Assembly (NCBI RefSeq): GCF_003086295.3
Contig: NC_092053.1
Coordinates: 84,815,671 to 84,879,670 of the forward strand
Direction: 5' to 3'
Length of the DNA: 64,000 bases
Origin: Arachis hypogaea
Lineage: Eukaryota; Streptophyta; Magnoliopsida; Fabales; Fabaceae
Within the stretch, counting starts at the first letter, position 1, and each line of letters starts with the position of its first letter. The position numbers and the translations under genes are program-made. The notes beneath the pieces are model-generated. The model saw only the letters and a program-made list of their open reading frames with translations, was not told where the DNA came from and made no database searches. This document shows, piece after piece, positions 1 through 10,310 of the stretch.

Positions 1-39
1 TTGATAATTGTCAAACAACTCCTTTAATAATCCACAAGC

Positions 40-345
40 AATTATAGAAAAAAAAATTACCCAAATAAATTTCTAACACCAATGAAAAGAAAGAAAAAGA
101 AAGAAAAAGAAAACATAGATAATAAAAGTAAAAAGAAAAAGAAGAAGAAAACATAAATAAAAATAATAATAATAAGAATGGAAAACTAAAATGGGAAGAA
201 GAAAATAAAAGAACCTTGATAATGGTTGTGAAAAAGAAGGGGGGAAGAAGGTAAAAAGTAAGAAGGAATAAAGAAGAAAGAAGAGGGAAGAAATAAATAA
301 GAAAGAAGAAAGAAAAATTAAGATTGGGAAAGAAAAGATAAGATA
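40..345 (+). repeat. Purine-rich low-complexity tract in E2
   Basis: About 300 bases, almost all A and G on the plus strand, with repeats such as GAAAGAAAAAGAAAG. On the sense strand of E2 this is a pyrimidine-rich stretch downstream of the ACGCG array. That is the same place as the pyrimidine-rich leader before ORF3 in E4 (57060-57430) and E3 (24110-24560). Reading frames here are low-complexity and I do not count them as genes. Confidence 0.6.
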
Positions 346-371
346 TCTGGCGCTGATTTGGATAAACTGTG

Positions 372-895
372 CGTCGCTGTGACACGAACGCGTGGTTCAC
401 GCTTTCACGTGATTGGCGTTATTTTCAGATGACGCGGACGCGTGGGTAACGCGGTCGCGTAATGTGAACTGTGCCATTGGCGCGAGTGCAGCCTCGCGCA
501 CGCGCAACTTTCTGTTTCATACTCTCATTGCTAAAATTCAGGATGACACGTGCGCGTGGGTGAAGTGCACGCGTGAATGGCCTCTTTTTAAATACTGATG
601 CGGACCCGTGGGGTACGCGTTCGCGTGGTATGGCTGGTGCTTCCGGTACCATTCCATCCTAACTCCATCATAACTCACTGCCATATACCTATTTACATTG
701 AGTTCGCAGGGTGACGCGCATGAGTGGAAGGTTGGTTTTGTAATTTGACGCGGACGGGTGGGGTACGCATTTGTGTGGGCATGCTTGTGCCTAAGGCACG
801 TCTCCAGCCATGCTCCCGCGTGACTCTCTGCCTCTTTTCTTCTTGGTTTGAAAGCACGTATGACGCAGATGCGTCAGCGATGCTTGCGCGTTGCG
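372..895 (-). repeat. ACGCG palindrome array, internal copy of E2
   Basis: Many degenerate units containing GACGCG, ACGCGT and CGCGTGG, spaced about 20-60 bp apart, in a region much richer in CpG than its surroundings. It lies between the integrase stop and the place where ORF3 would be. The same motif class occurs in the E2 LTR at 17785-17985. See the finding on paired arrays. Confidence 0.75.
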
Positions 896-1042
896 TGCAA
901 AAAAAAGTTTTTTTTATTTTATATATGCAGAATGTAAATGCAGATGCATGCTATATGCAAAGATTATGAGAAGTGTCATTAACAAAAGAAAAATAGAATA
1001 AATTAAAATAAAACTAAGACTGAAACGGAACGATCATACCAT

Positions 1043-1060
1043 GGTGGGTTGTCTCCCACC
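1043..1060 (-). other. Post-stop hairpin P5 (E2)
   Basis: Sense-strand stem GGTGGG/CCCACC with loop AGACAA, 43 nt after the integrase stop. It aligns with hairpins at the same place in E1, E3, E4, E5 and E7, with a covarying second base pair. Confidence 0.7.
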
Positions 1061-1103
1061 TAGCACTTTGCTTTTACATCCTTAAGTTGGACATTCTTCA
1101 GGC

Positions 1104-2252
1104 TCATTCTGCTTCTGTTGGTGGGTCTTCCAAGAGGAAAACCTCTAGCTCTTTGTGATCCTTCATTTTCTCACCATGATAAAGCTTTAAGCGATGTCCG
1201 TTGACCTTCATGAATTTAGAACTAGAAGGATGACGCAGGTGAGAAACTCCGTATGGCTCTGCCTTTTCTACTTTATAGGGACCTTCCCATCTTGATCTCA
1301 GTTTGCCTGGCAAGAGTCTCAGTCTGGAGTTATAAAGAAGAACTAACTCCCCTGGTCTGAATTCTCTCCTTTTTATGTGCTTGTCATCGACAGCCTTCAT
1401 CTTCTCTTTGTATCGCCTGGAGTTGTCATATGCTTCTAGGCGAAGGTTCTCTAGTTCTGCTAGTTGCAGCTTTCTTTCAGTACCAGCTTCTTCAAAATTC
1501 ATGTTGTACTCCCTCACAGCCCAGAAAGCCTTGTGTTCCACCTCTACTGGAAGGTGGCAAGCCTTTCCATACGCTAAGCGGAAGGGGCTCATCCCAATGG
1601 GTGTTTCGTATACTGTTCTATATGCCCAGAGTGCATCTTGTAGCCTGGCACACCAGTCCTTCTTATGGGGCTTTACTATCTTCTCCAGAATGCGTTTAAT
1701 CTCCCTGTTAGACACTTCTGCTTGTCCATTGGTTTGGAGATGGTAAGCTGTTGCTACTTTATGAACAATCCCATGCTTCTTCAGTAATCCTTTTAGTCTC
1801 CTGTTACAAAAGTGAGTGCCTTGATCACTCACGATTGCTCGTGGTGATCCAAAGTGACAAATAATATGATTTCTAACAAAGGAAACAACAGTGTTAGCAT
1901 CATCAGTACGGGTAGGAATGGCTTCCACCCATTTAGAAATATAATCTACAGCTAATAGTATATAAAGGTAACCATTAGAGTTTGGAAATGGACCCATGAA
2001 GTCAATGCCCCAAACATAAAAAATTTCACAGAAAAGCATAATCTGTTGAGGTATCTCATCCCTCTTGGATATATTACCAAATCTTTGGCATGGGGAACAA
2101 GATTTACAAAATTCAACAGCATCTTTAAAAAGAGTAGGCAATGAGAATCCGCAGTCTAAAATTTTTCTAGTTGTTCTTTGAGGTCCAGAATGTCCTCCAT
2201 TCTCGGAAGAGTGGCAGGCCTCTAAAATAGACTGGAATTCTGATTGGGACAC
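1104..2252 (-). pseudogene. pol: Integrase of E2 (pol C-terminal part)
   Basis: The 382-residue open frame covers the zinc-binding region, the catalytic core and the C-terminal tail. Visible are HHCC-type residues (H14/H21, C52/C55), and a D84-X58-D143-X35-E179 triad within [19 protein letters not shown] and [10 protein letters not shown]. The spacing is typical of retroviral-type integrases. It inserts element cDNA into chromosomal DNA. The frame itself is clean, but it is cut off from RNase H by an in-frame TAG at about 2265, where relatives have Gln, so it cannot be made as a full Pol. The listed Met is only the first codon after that stop and not a true start. Confidence 0.88.
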
Positions 2253-2267
2253 ACACCTTCTAATTAC

Positions 2268-2963
2268 CTAGTCAGCACCACACCTCCATAAATATGGGTC
2301 ATCCCATATGTAGTATTTAGACTCGCTTTTCAGGTTGTCCCTTTGATGCTTAGTAAAATTGGGAGGGAAAGTATGGCTACCTAGATAATTAGCTACAGGT
2401 GCATACCAAGGAACTACTTCAGCTACTGCATGCAAGCTATCAAATGGAAAAGCATCATTTATAGGAGTTGAGTCATCCTTATTGTGCTCAAGGCAACTCA
2501 AGTGGTCTGCCACTAAATTCTGGTTACCACTCCTATCCTTAATTTCTAAATCAAATTCTTGCAGCAGCAGTATCCAGCGTATCAATCTTGGTTTGGACTC
2601 TTTTTTAGCTAATAAATATTTTAGAGCTGCATGGTCTGAGTATACTACTACCTTAGTACCAAGTAAATAGGCTCGGAATTTATCCAAAGCAAAAACAATA
2701 ACTAGAAGCTCTTTTTCAGTAGTAGTGTAATTAGACAAAGAAGCATCTAAGGTCATAGATGCATAAGCAATTACGAAGGGATCCTTACCTTCGCGCTGGG
2801 CCAGCGCTGCTCCTATTGCATGGTTGGAGGCATCACACATAATTTCAAATGGCTGGCTCCAGTCTGGTCCTCTTACAATCGGAGCTTGAGTCAGGGCGAT
2901 CTTTAGTTTATCAAACGCTTGCATACAATCCTCACTAAACTCAAACTCAATATCTTTCTGCAA
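2268..2963 (-). pseudogene. pol: RNase H domain of E2 and linker to integrase
   Basis: This 231-residue frame carries the RNase H-like domain found after RT in Ty3/gypsy elements. It shows [13 protein letters not shown] (first catalytic Asp region), [10 protein letters not shown] (Glu) and [10 protein letters not shown] (Asp), then a linker ending [15 protein letters not shown]. RNase H removes the RNA template during cDNA synthesis. The frame ends at a TAG where a Gln codon is expected, and it is out of frame with the RT upstream because of a 1-nt shift near 3046-3050. It is part of a broken pol. Confidence 0.85.
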
Positions 2964-3046
2964 CAGTTTGGATAAAGGTAATGATACCTTACTGAAGTCC
3001 TTAATGAATCTCCTGTAAACGCCTGCATGGCTAAGGAACGAACGGA

Positions 3047-3664
3047 CTACCTCACGGAGGAGGGGTAAGGTAAACTAGAAATGACATCCACCTTTGCTGG
3101 ATCTACAGAAATACCCGTATTAGAAACAACATGTCCTAGAACAATCCCTTGTTTTACCAAAAAGTGACATTTTTCAAAATTCAATACAAGGTGTGAACTA
3201 ACACACCTGTCTAACACTCTAGCTAAACTATCCAAGCAAAGGTTAAATGAATCACCATAAATGCTAAAATCATCCATAAAAATTTCCATATAGTTCTCAA
3301 TGAGATCTGAGAAGATACTCATCATGCATCTTTGGAAAGTAGCCGGTGCATTACATAAGCCAAAATGCATCCTTTTGTATGCATACATTCGAAAGGGACA
3401 TGTAAAAGTAGTCTTCTCCTGATCTTCAGGAGCTATATGAATTTGAAAATAGCCTCTATAACCATCTAAAAAATAGTAATGGGATTTACCTGACAGGCGG
3501 TCAAGCATCTGATCAATGAATGGCAAGGGGTAGTGATCCTTGCGAGTAGCTTGGTTGAGATGCCTATAGTCAATGCAAACTCTCCATGAATTCTGCACTC
3601 TAGTTGTTAGGAGCTCTCCATGCTCATTCTTTCCTATTGTGACTCCAGACTTCTTGGGCACCAC
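3047..3664 (-). pseudogene. pol: Reverse transcriptase of E2, part 3' of the E1 insertion
   Basis: The 205-residue frame holds RT motifs: RVCIDYRHLNQATRKDHYPLPFIDQ, FLDGYRGYFQI, a [14 protein letters not shown] block and the catalytic box FMDDFSIYGD, in which FMDD stands for YxDD. The remaining N-terminal part of RT lies at 13655 and beyond, on the far side of E1. After the VSPVQ region the frame resumes exactly if one copy of the CTGAC duplication is dropped, so the RT frame ran through this point when E1 arrived. The frame ends at a 1-nt shift near 3046-3050, before the thumb/connection region. Confidence 0.88.
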
Positions 3665-3674
3665 TTGTACTGGA

Positions 3675-3679
3675 CTGAC
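3675..3679. repeat. Target-site duplication of E1, left copy (CTGAC)
   Basis: CTGAC immediately precedes the TG of the 5' LTR and is repeated at 13596-13600 directly after the CA of the 3' LTR. Five bp is the normal duplication for LTR retrotransposons. Confidence 0.95.
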
Positions 3680-4054
3680 TGATGAGCGGATAATTTATAC
3701 GCTTTTTGGCATTATTTTTAGTATGTTTTTAGTAGGATCTAGTTACTTTTAGGGATGTTTTCATTAGTTTTTATGTTAAATTCACATTTCTGGACTTTAC
3801 TATGAGTTTGTGTGTTTTTCTGTGATTTCAGGTATTTTCTGGCTGAAATTGAGGGACTTGAGCAAAAATCAGATTCAGAGGTTGAAGAAGGACTGCTGAT
3901 GCTGTTGGATTCTGACCTCCCTGCACTCAAAGTGGATTTTCTGGAGCTACAGAACTCCAACTGGTGCGCTTCTAATTGCGTTGGAAAGTAGACATCCAGG
4001 GCTTTCCAGAAATGTATAATAGTCCATACTTTGGCCAAGTTTAGACGACGCAAA

Positions 4055-4162
4055 CTGGCGTTCAACGCCAGCTCTCTGCCCAAATCTGGCGTCCAGCGCC
4101 AGAAAAGGATCCAAAACCAGAGTTGAACGCCCAAACTGGCACAAAAGTTGGCGTTCAACTCC
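4055..4162 (+). repeat. GGCGTTCAACGCC palindrome array in E1 U3
   Basis: Consecutive hairpin-forming units, among them CTGGCGTTCAACGCCAG (8-bp arms around one base) and CTGGCGTCCAGCGCCAG, then half-units with TTGAACGCC and GGCGTTCAACTCC. It ends about 115 bp before the TATA box. The same motif recurs inside E1 at 9795-9967 and in the 3' LTR at 12227-12334. Confidence 0.8.
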
Positions 4163-4279
4163 AAGAAAGACCTCTACACGTGCAACACTCAAGCTCAGCC
4201 CAAGCACACACCAAGCGGGCCCCGGAAGTAGATTTATGCATCAATTACTTACTTCTGTAAACCCTAGTAGCTAGTTTAT

Positions 4280-4288
4280 TATAAATAG
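4280..4288 (+). promoter_or_regulatory. TATA box of the E1 5' LTR
   Basis: TATAAATAG in the middle of the LTR and conserved in the 3' LTR and in E4. It is the best candidate for the start of full-length element RNA, with initiation expected about 30 bp downstream (inference). Confidence 0.7.
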
Positions 4289-5429
4289 GACCTCTTACTA
4301 TTGTATTAGACATCCTGGATCCTGGATCCTGGATTATATTTTGATCTTGTGATCTTCTTTTGGGGGCTGGCCATCTCGGCCATGCATGGACCTATCACTT
4401 ATGTATTTTCAACGGTAGAGTTTCTGCACTCCACAGATTGAGGTGTGGAGCTCTGCTGTTCCTCAAAGATTAATGCAAAGTACTACTGTTTTCTATTTAA
4501 TTCATCTTATTTCACTTCTAAGATATTCATTCGCACTTCAACCTGAATGTGATGAACGTGACAATCATCATCATTCCCTATGAACGCGTGCCTGACAACC
4601 ACTTCCGTTCTACATTAGAATTGAATGAGTATCTCTTAGATCTCTTAATCGGAATCTTCGTGGTGTAAGCTAGAATGATGGCGGCATTCAAGAGAATCCG
4701 AAAGGTCTAAACCTTGTCTGTGGTATTCCGAGTAGGATTCAATGATTGAATGACTGTGATGAGCTCCAAACTCGCGATCGCTGGGCGTATTGACAGACGC
4801 AAAAGGATAGTAAATCCTATTCCAGCATGATCGAGAACCGACAGATGAATAGCCGTGCCGTGACAGGGTGCGTTGACCATTTTCACTGAGAGGATAAGAT
4901 GAAACCATTGACAAGGGTGATGCCTTCAGACGCTTAGCCGTGCCGTGACAGGGCATTTGGATCATTTTCTTGAGAGAAGACCGAAAGTAGCCATTGACAG
5001 TGGTGATGTATCACATAAAGCCAGCCATGGAAAGGAGTAAGACTGATTGGATGAAGATAGCAGGAAAGCAGAGATTCAGAGGAACGAAAGCATCTCTATT
5101 CGCTTATCTGAAATTCTCACCAATGATTTACATAAGTATTTCTATCCCTATTTTATTAATTATATTCGAAAACTCCATTACTATTTTATATCTGCCTGAC
5201 TGAGATTTACAAGGTGACCATAGCTTGCTTCATAGCAACAATCTCCGTGGGATTCGACACTTACTCACGTAAGGTATTACTTGGACGACCCAGTGCACTT
5301 GCTGGTTAGTTGTGCGAAGTTGTGAACCATGGTATTGGCATCATGTTTTTGGTGCCATTACCAGGGAACGAAAGAGCGATGAATTTTACATAATTAAAAT
5401 GTAATCACAATTTCTGCGCACCAAGTTTT

Positions 5430-5447
5430 TGGCGCCGTTGCCGGGGA
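5430..5447 (+). other. Primer binding site of E1 (tRNA-Asp type)
   Basis: TGGCGCCGTTGCCGGGGA begins 6 nt after the 5' LTR and is the complement of the 3' end of plant tRNA-Asp(GUC), including CCA, as I remember it. Minus-strand cDNA synthesis starts here. E4 has the identical site at 52318-52335. Confidence 0.85.
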
Positions 5448-7326
5448 TTGTTCGAGTTTGGACAACTGACGGTTCATCTTGTTGCTCAGATTAGGTAATT
5501 TTCTTTTTGTTTTCTTTTCAAAAATTTTTCAAAAATCTTTCAAAAATTTTCTCCTTTGTTTTCGAAAAAAAAAAAGTTTTGTTTTCAAAAATATATTTTT
5601 CTTCAGAATTTTTAAGAATGAATTCTAGTGTTTCATCAAGCATGCTAAGCCTGGCTGGCTGTAAAGCCATGTTTAAATTCATTTGGACTGAGGCTTGCAA
5701 TTTGTTATCAAGAGCAAGCTAATTGTTGTTAATCCACCTGCTGTTGTTCCTGATTTACATGCTGAAGCTTGGCTGGCCATTGGCCATGTCTAGTGTTTTG
5801 GACCGGAGCTTTCATTGAAAGCTTGGCTGGCTAGTGAGCCATGTCTAATTCCTGGACTGAAGCTTTAGACTAAGAATGCAAGATTCCTGGAATTCATATT
5901 AAAAATTTTGGAATCCTTATTTTTCTTTTTCATAATAATTTTCGAAAAAAAAATACAAAAAAAAATTAGAAAATCATAAAAATCAAAAATATTTTTTGTG
6001 TTTCTTGTTTGAGTCTTGAGTCATATCATAAGTTTGGTGTCACTTGCATATGCATCTTGCATTTTTCGAAAATTCATGCATTCATAGTGTTCATCATGAT
6101 CTTCAAGTTGTTCTTGGTAAGTCTTCTTGTTTGATCTTGATGATTTCATGTTTTGTGTCTTTTCTTATTTTTCATATGCATTCTTGAATTCTTAGTGTCT
6201 AAGCATTAAAGAATTCTAAGTTTGGTGTCTTGCATGTTTTCTTTGCATTAAAAATTTTTCAAAAATATGTTCTTGGTGTTCATCTTGACATTCAAAGTGT
6301 TCTTGGTGTTCATCTTGACATTCATAGCATTCTTGCATGCATTCATTGTTTTGATCTAAAAAACTTCATGCATTGCATCATTTTCATGTTTTTCTCTCTC
6401 ATCATAAAAAGTCAAAAATAAAAAAAAATTATCTTTCCTTTTTTTTTCTCATAAAATTCAAAAATTTGGATTGACTTTTTAAAAAATTTTTAAAATCAAG
6501 TTGTTTCTTATGAGTCAAATAAAATTTTCAATTTGAAATTCTTATCTTTTTCAAAATATTTTTCAAAAATAAAATCTTTTTCAAATTTCTTAGTTATTTT
6601 CGAAAATTTCAAAAATATTTTTCAAAAATCTTTTTCTTATTTTTATATCAAATTTTCGAAAATAACATAATCAATTAATGTTTTGATTCAAAAATTTCAA
6701 GTTTGTTACTTGCTTGTTAAGAAAGATTCAAACTTTAAGTTCTAGAATCATATCTTATGATTTCTTGTGAATCAAGTCATTAATTGTGATTTTAAAAATC
6801 AAATCTTTTCAAAAAAAAAAATATCTTCTTATCTTTTTCAAAAATTTGATTTCAAAATATCTTTTCTAACTTCCTAACTTCTTATCTTTTCAAAATTTGT
6901 TTCAACTAACTAACTAACTCTTTGTTTGTTTCCTATCTTTTTCAAAACTACCTAACTAACTCTCTCTCTCTAATTTTCGAAAATATCTTCCCCCTTTTTT
7001 TCAAAATTTCTTTTTAATCAACTAATTATTTTGATTTTATATTTTAATTTTCGAAAATTACTAACCTTTTTCAAAAAAAAAAAAAAAACCATTTTCGAAA
7101 ATCACTAACTCTTTTTCAAAAATTATTTTCGAAAATTCTCCATCTCTCTCATCTCCTTCTGTTTATTTATTCATCTACTAACACTTCATCTCACCCAAAT
7201 TCGAACCCCCTCTTCCATCTGTGTTCGAATTTCTTCTTCTTCTTTTCTTCTAACTCACACTGGGACCTCTATACTGTGGTAAAAAGGACCCCTATTATTA
7301 TTATTTTTCTATTCTCTCTTTTTCAT
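5448..7326 (+). other. AT-rich untranslated leader of E1
   Basis: About 1.9 kb without a convincing gene. It contains three imperfect GCTTGGCTGGCTA...GCCATGTCTA units (about 5645-5870), two copies of TAAGTTTGGTGT (6029-6040 and 6217-6228) and at least eight TTTTCGAAAA-type palindromes, mostly between 6595 and 7140. It may hold packaging signals (inference). The same leader with the same motifs is in E4 at 52336-54226. Confidence 0.7.
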
Positions 7327-9588
7327 ATGAGCAGGAGCAAGGACAAGAACATTCTTGTTGAAGCAGATCCAGAACCTGAAAGGACTCTGAAGAGGAAATT
7401 AAGAGAAGCTAAATTACAACAATCCAGAGAGAACCTTTCAGAAATTTTCGAACAGGGAGAGGAGATGGCAGCCAAAAATAATAATAATGCAAGGAGAATG
7501 CTTGGTGACTTTACTGCACCTAATTCCAATTTACATGAAAGAAGCATCTCCATTCCTGCCATTGGAGCAAACAACTTTGAGCTGAAACCTCAATTAGTTT
7601 CTCTGATGCAGCAGAATTGCAAGTTTCATGGACTTCCATCTGAAGATCCTTTTCAGTTCTTAACTGAATTTTTGCAGATCTGTGATACTGTTAAGACTAA
7701 TGGAGTAGATCCTGAAGTCTACAGGCTCATGCTTTTCCCATTTGCTGTAAGAGACAGAGCTAGAATATGGTTGGACTCTCAACCTAAAGATAGCCTTAAC
7801 TCTTGGGATAAGCTGGTCACGGCTTTCTTAGCCAAGTTCTTTCCTCCTCAAAAGCTGAGCAAGCTTAGAGTGGATGTTCAAACCTTCAAACAAAAAGATG
7901 GTGAATCCCTCTATGAAGCTTGGGAGAGATACAAAGGACTGACCAAAAAGTGTCCTACTGACATGCTTTCAGAATGGACCATCCTGGATATATTCTATGA
8001 TGGTTTATCTGAGCTATCAAAGATGTCATTGGATACTTCTGTAGGTGGATCCATTCATCTAAAGAAAACGCCTGCAGAAGCTCAAGAACTCATTGACATA
8101 GTTGCCAATAACCAGTTCATGTACACTTCTGAGAGGAATCTTGTGAGTAATGGGATGCCTATGAAGAAGGGAGTTCTTGAAGTTGATACTCTGAATGCCA
8201 TATTGGCTCAGAACAAAATATTGACTTAGCAAGTCAATATGATTTCTCAGAGTCTGAATGGAATGCAAGCCGCATCCAACAGTACTCAAGAAGCTTCTTA
8301 TGCAGAAGAAGCTTATGATCCTGAGAACCCTGCAATAGCAGAGGTGAACTACTTAGGTGAACCTTATGGAAACACCTATAACTCATCATCGAGAAATCAT
8401 CCAAATTTCTCATGGAAGGATCAAAAGCCTCAACAAGGCTTTAATAATGGTGGAAGAAATAGGTTTAACAACAATAAACCTTTTCCATCATCCACTCAGC
8501 AACAGACAGAGAACTCTGAACAAAATACTTCTAATTTAGCAAACTTAGTCTCTGATCTATCTAAGGCCACTGTAAGTTTCATGAATGAAACAAGGTCTTC
8601 CATTAGAAATTTGGAAGCACACGTGGGCCAGCTGAGTAAAAGGATCACTGAAATCCCTCCTAGTACTCTCCCAAGCAATACAGAAGAAAATCCAAAAGGA
8701 GAGTGCAAGGCCATTGACATAAGCACCATGGCCAAACCTGTGAGGAGAGGAGAGGACGTGAATCCCAAGGAGGAAGACCTCCTGGGACGTCCAGTGATCA
8801 ATAAGGAGCTTCCCTCTGAGGAACCAAAGGACTCTGAGGCTCATCTAGAGACCATAGAGATTCCATTGAACCTCCTTATGCCATTCATGAGCTCTGATGA
8901 GTATTCCTCTTCTGAAGAGAATGAGGATGTTACTGAAGAGCAAACTGCCAAGTTTCTTGGTACAATCATGAAGCTGAATGCCAAATTATTTGGTATTGAA
9001 ACTTGGGAAGATGAACTTCCCTTGTTCATCAATGAACTAAGTGATCTGGATCAACTGACATTGCCTCAGAAGAGACAGGATCCTGGAAAGTTCATAATAC
9101 CTTGTACCATAGGCACCATGATCTTTAAGGCTCTATGTGACCTTGGTTTAGGAATAAACCTCATGCCCCTCTCTGTAATAGAGAAACTGGGAATCTATGG
9201 GGTGCAAGCTGCTAGAATCTCATTAGAGATGGCAGACAACTCAAGAAAACAGGCTTATGGACAAGTGGAGGACGTGTTAGTAAAGGTTGAAGGCCTTTAC
9301 ATCCCTGCTGATTTCATAGTCCTGGATACTGGAAAGGAAGAGGATGACTCCATCATCCTAGGAAGACCTTTCCTAGCCACAGCAAGAGCTGTGATTGATG
9401 TGGACAGAGGAAAATTAATCCTTCAATTGAATGAGGACAACCTTGTGTTTACAACTCAAGGATCTCTCTCTGCACCCATGGAGAGGAAGCATAAAAAGCT
9501 TCTCTCAAAGCAGAGTCAAACAAAGCCCTCACAGTCAAACTCTAAGTTTGGTGTTGGAGAGTCTCAACAATGCTCTGAACATCTGTGA
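7327..9588 (+). pseudogene. gag: gag-protease of E1, one premature stop
   Basis: I place the start at the ATG of MSRSKDKNILVE because this Met is shared with E4 and the upstream codons are not conserved. The retrotransposon gag domain lies at about residues 70-300, with FHGLPSEDPFQFLTEFLQIC, MLFPFAVRDRARIWLDSQP and LAKFFPPQKLSKLR. A Ser/Asn/Gln-rich region without a CCHC zinc knuckle follows. An aspartic protease is at about residues 590-710 (CDLGLGINLMPLSV, ILGRPFLATARAVIDV). It uses DLG instead of DTG, as in the Athila group. A TAG at 8227-8229 interrupts the frame; E4 has CAG there. The frame ends with no RT after it, so this is a gag-pro gene of a pol-less element. Confidence 0.88.
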
Positions 9589-9637
9589 GGCTCCATGAGA
9601 GCCCACTGTCAAGCTATTGACATTAAAGAAGCGCTTG

Positions 9638-9653
9638 TTGGGAGGCAACCCAA
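9638..9653 (+). other. Post-stop hairpin P1 (E1)
   Basis: Stem TTGGG/CCCAA with loop AGGCAA, 49 nt after the gag-pro stop. It is preceded by AAGCGCTTG and a small GTCAA-GCTA-TTGAC hairpin. See the finding on post-stop hairpins. Confidence 0.7.
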
Positions 9654-9794
9654 TTTTTATTTATCTAACAATATTTTTCTTAGTTATATGTCTTTATAGG
9701 TTCATGATCATGTGGAGTCACAAAATAAATATAGAAATTGAAAACGGAATCAAAAACAGCAGAAGAAAAATCACACCCTAGAGGAAGCACCTGT

Positions 9795-9967
9795 CTGGCG
9801 TTCAACGCCAGAATAGAGCATGGTTCTGGCGCTGAACGCCCAAAATGGGCAGCATCCTGGCGCTGAACGCCCAGAATAAGCATGGTTCTGGCGTTCAATG
9901 CCAGAAATGGCAACAAATGGGCGTTGAACGCCCAAAATGGGCACCAACCTGGCGCTGAACGCCCAGA
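9795..9967 (+). repeat. GGCGTTCAACGCC palindrome array, internal copy of E1
   Basis: About six units of CTGGCGTTCAACGCCAG, GGCGCTGAACGCCC and GGGCGTTGAACGCCC separated by A/T/C-rich spacers. It is the same motif family as in the LTR (4055-4162) but with a different unit order, so it is not a simple copy of the LTR segment. It lies between the gag-pro stop and ORF3. Confidence 0.8.
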
Positions 9968-10025
9968 GTTGTGTGCAAGGGCATTTTACATGCCTAATTT
10001 GGTACAGGGATGTAAATCCTTGACA

Positions 10026-10112
10026 CCTCAGGATCTGTGGACACCACAGGATCACCTCAGGATCTGTGGACACCACAGGATCATCTCAGGATCTGTGAAT
10101 CCCACAGGATCC
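10026..10112 (+). repeat. Three tandem 29-bp hairpin units (E1)
   Basis: Three copies of a unit reading CTCAGGATCTGTGGACACCA and onward. In E4 (56991-57078) each unit forms a CTGTGG-ACC-CCACAG hairpin. In E1 the copies have begun to diverge (GACACC, GAATCC). Confidence 0.75.
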
Positions 10113-10237
10113 CAACCCAACTCACCCACTCCCTATCCACTCATGGTCATCCCTTCTGTTTTCTATTTACCACTCACATCCAGACACACATCCCTCCATC
10201 TCCCCCATATCTTCTTCTTCTTCTATTATTTCTTCTT

Positions 10238-10272
10238 TTGCTCGAGGGCGAGCAACATTCTAAGTTTGGTGT
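10238..10272 (+). other. Stem-loop module H2 upstream of ORF3 (E1)
   Basis: Stem TTGCTCG/CGAGCAA with loop AGGG (10238-10255), then TAAGTTTGGTGT at 10261-10272, 38 nt before the ORF3 ATG. A C-G pair replaces the T-A pair seen in the 3'-end copy (11814-11833). Confidence 0.7.
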
Positions 10273-10310
10273 GGTAAAAGCATAAGCTTTTTGTTTTTCC
10301 ATTACCATTG

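Larger units (their letters stand above)
3680..5423 (+). repeat. 5' LTR of E1
   Basis: 1744 bp, starting TGATGAGCGGATAATTTATA and ending TCTGCGCACCA. It contains a GGCGTTCAACGCC array (4055-4162), a TATA box (4280-4288), a short run of GGATCCT repeats (about 4313-4333) and, in the R-U5 part, two diverged copies of a unit of about 70 bp starting GCCGTGCCGTGACAGGG (near 4853 and 4937). Confidence 0.95.

Noticed and set aside
11..400. A 129-codon Phe/Leu-rich frame on the minus strand that looks like a membrane protein
   Set aside because: Translation of a T-rich low-complexity tract; no domain or start context.
3680..3702. TGATGAGCGGATAATTTATA at the LTR start resembles the bacterial lac operator
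   Set aside because: Chance likeness in a plant LTR terminus; it is repeated at every LTR of this family and there is no vector context.
4645..4965. A 106-codon antisense frame, open in all four LTRs of E1 and E4 (also 12817-13137, 51532-51852, 60760-61080)
   Set aside because: The LTRs are close copies, so shared openness is not independent evidence. The sequence has no recognisable domain and overlaps a duplicated unit of about 70 bp in R-U5.
5430..5447. tRNA-Asp matches at the PBS sites as tRNA genes
   Set aside because: Only the 18 nt complementary to the tRNA 3' end are present, directly beside LTRs.
6590..7140. TTTTCGAAAA units as heat-shock elements
   Set aside because: The plant element needs TTC and GAA separated by two bases; here they abut.
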